Source: an uncultured bacterium (GTDB lineage: Bacteria; Actinomycetota; Coriobacteriia; Coriobacteriales; Coriobacteriaceae). From it: a stretch of 6,392 nucleotides of DNA. The notes under the pieces were generated by a model. It was given only the letters and a program-made list of their open reading frames with translations, ran no database searches and had not been told where the DNA came from. The position numbers and the translations under genes are program-made. The stretch spans positions 1 to 6,392 of the forward strand of contig CAJMPM010000088.1 in the NCBI GenBank assembly GCA_905215225.1, given 5' to 3'. The first letter of the stretch is position 1, and every line of letters starts with the position of its first letter. This document shows positions 5,897 through 6,392 of this stretch, piece after piece.

Positions 5897-6392
5897 CTAC
5901 AGGCGCTTGAGAATCACATAGCGGTTGAGCTCTCCGCTGCGACCGTCGGCATGGAAGCGCTCAAGCTCGCGCACGGGGACCTCGCCGCTCTTGTAGAACG
6001 TACGGACGCCGCGCACCAGGTCGGTGATCTGCTGATCGTCAAAGTGATGGCAATAGCGGTAGGCGTGGCGGTCGTTTTGCCAGCCAATGAGGTGGTCGCC
6101 GGCTTCAAACTGCGCGGAATCGTAACCCTCAAACGGCGGGGTGAGCTCGGCGCGGGCCTCGGCGCGAACGGCCTTGCGCGCCATGCGCTCGTCGTTCATA
6201 AACTCCCAAAAGCTGATGGCGATGATGCCGCCCGGGCGCGTCTGCCGCACCAGGGCGTCGAGCACACGTACGCGGTACTCGCACGACGGCACGTGGTGCA
6301 TAAAGCCAAAGCAGACCGAGATGTCGGCGAGCGGGGCATCGAAAAGCACATCGGGCGTCTCGGCGGGATTGAGCTTCATGAGGGCATCGAGC
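5897..6392 (-). CDS. Class I SAM-dependent methyltransferase, C-terminal part (5' end off window)
   Basis: The frame stays open to the window edge (first full codon at 6391), so the 164 visible residues are the C-terminal part and the ATG at 6379 is almost certainly internal. Visible methyltransferase marks are ADISVCFGFMHHVPS (around visible residues 22-36; the HHVP post-SAM-binding motif) and LVRQTRPGGIIAISFWEF (around 47-64; the RPGG strand and turn). The glycine-rich SAM-binding motif I would lie upstream, outside the window. The tail ends NRYVILKRL. The general look, including the tryptophan-containing ISFWEF strand, recalls Trm9/ALKBH8-type tRNA-modifying methyltransferases, but that sub-assignment is weak and small-molecule or protein methylation is equally possible. 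It lies upstream of the trmB-like gene on the same strand with a 119-base gap containing a probable terminator. Confidence 0.75.
   Translation of the reverse strand, partial: LDALMKLNPAETPDVLFDAPLADISVCFGFMHHVPSCEYRVRVLDALVRQTRPGGIIAISFWEFMNDERMARKAVRAEARAELTPPFEGYDSAQFEAGDHLIGWQNDRHAYRYCHHFDDQQITDLVRGVRTFYKSGEVPVRELERFHADGRSGELNRYVILKRL

Overview
The window looks like chromosomal DNA from a high-GC actinobacterium. My best guess is class Coriobacteriia, probably Collinsella or a close relative. The basis is family recognition and style: a DUF2130 protein beginning MNEIKCPHCG, a Ski2-like helicase with a C-terminal DUF3516-type region (a combination I associate with Actinobacteria), GC-rich codon use with strong antisense shadow frames, and AGGAG-type ribosome binding sites. 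The taxon is an inference and I could not check it by search.

Layout: 1-109 holds an intrinsic terminator for an unseen upstream plus-strand gene and the leader of the first gene. 110-1867 (+) encodes a coiled-coil DUF2130 protein with a possible PD-(D/E)XK nuclease-like core. It converges on the next gene across a strong bidirectional terminator (1885-1929). 1947-4628 (-) encodes an 893-residue Ski2-like SF2 helicase. 4629-4937 is a 309-base intergenic stretch. It holds a tentative helicase promoter and an AT-rich element (4750-4872) bounded by near-perfect 25/26-base inverted arms. 4938-5777 (-) encodes a divergent TrmB-like tRNA guanine-N7 methyltransferase. 5778-5896 holds a weak terminator and a 9-bp palindrome. 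5897 to the window edge (-) is the C-terminal part of a class I SAM-dependent methyltransferase.

Three consecutive minus-strand genes (methyltransferase, trmB-like, helicase) could all bear on RNA metabolism, but the terminator-like hairpins and large gaps argue against one tight operon. The plus-strand DUF2130 gene is independently transcribed. Most of the window is ordinary core-genome content. The two most noteworthy items are the inverted-repeat element upstream of the helicase and the TrmB-like protein whose catalytic-motif aspartate is replaced by threonine. I see no defence island, CRISPR array, IS element, tRNA or rRNA.
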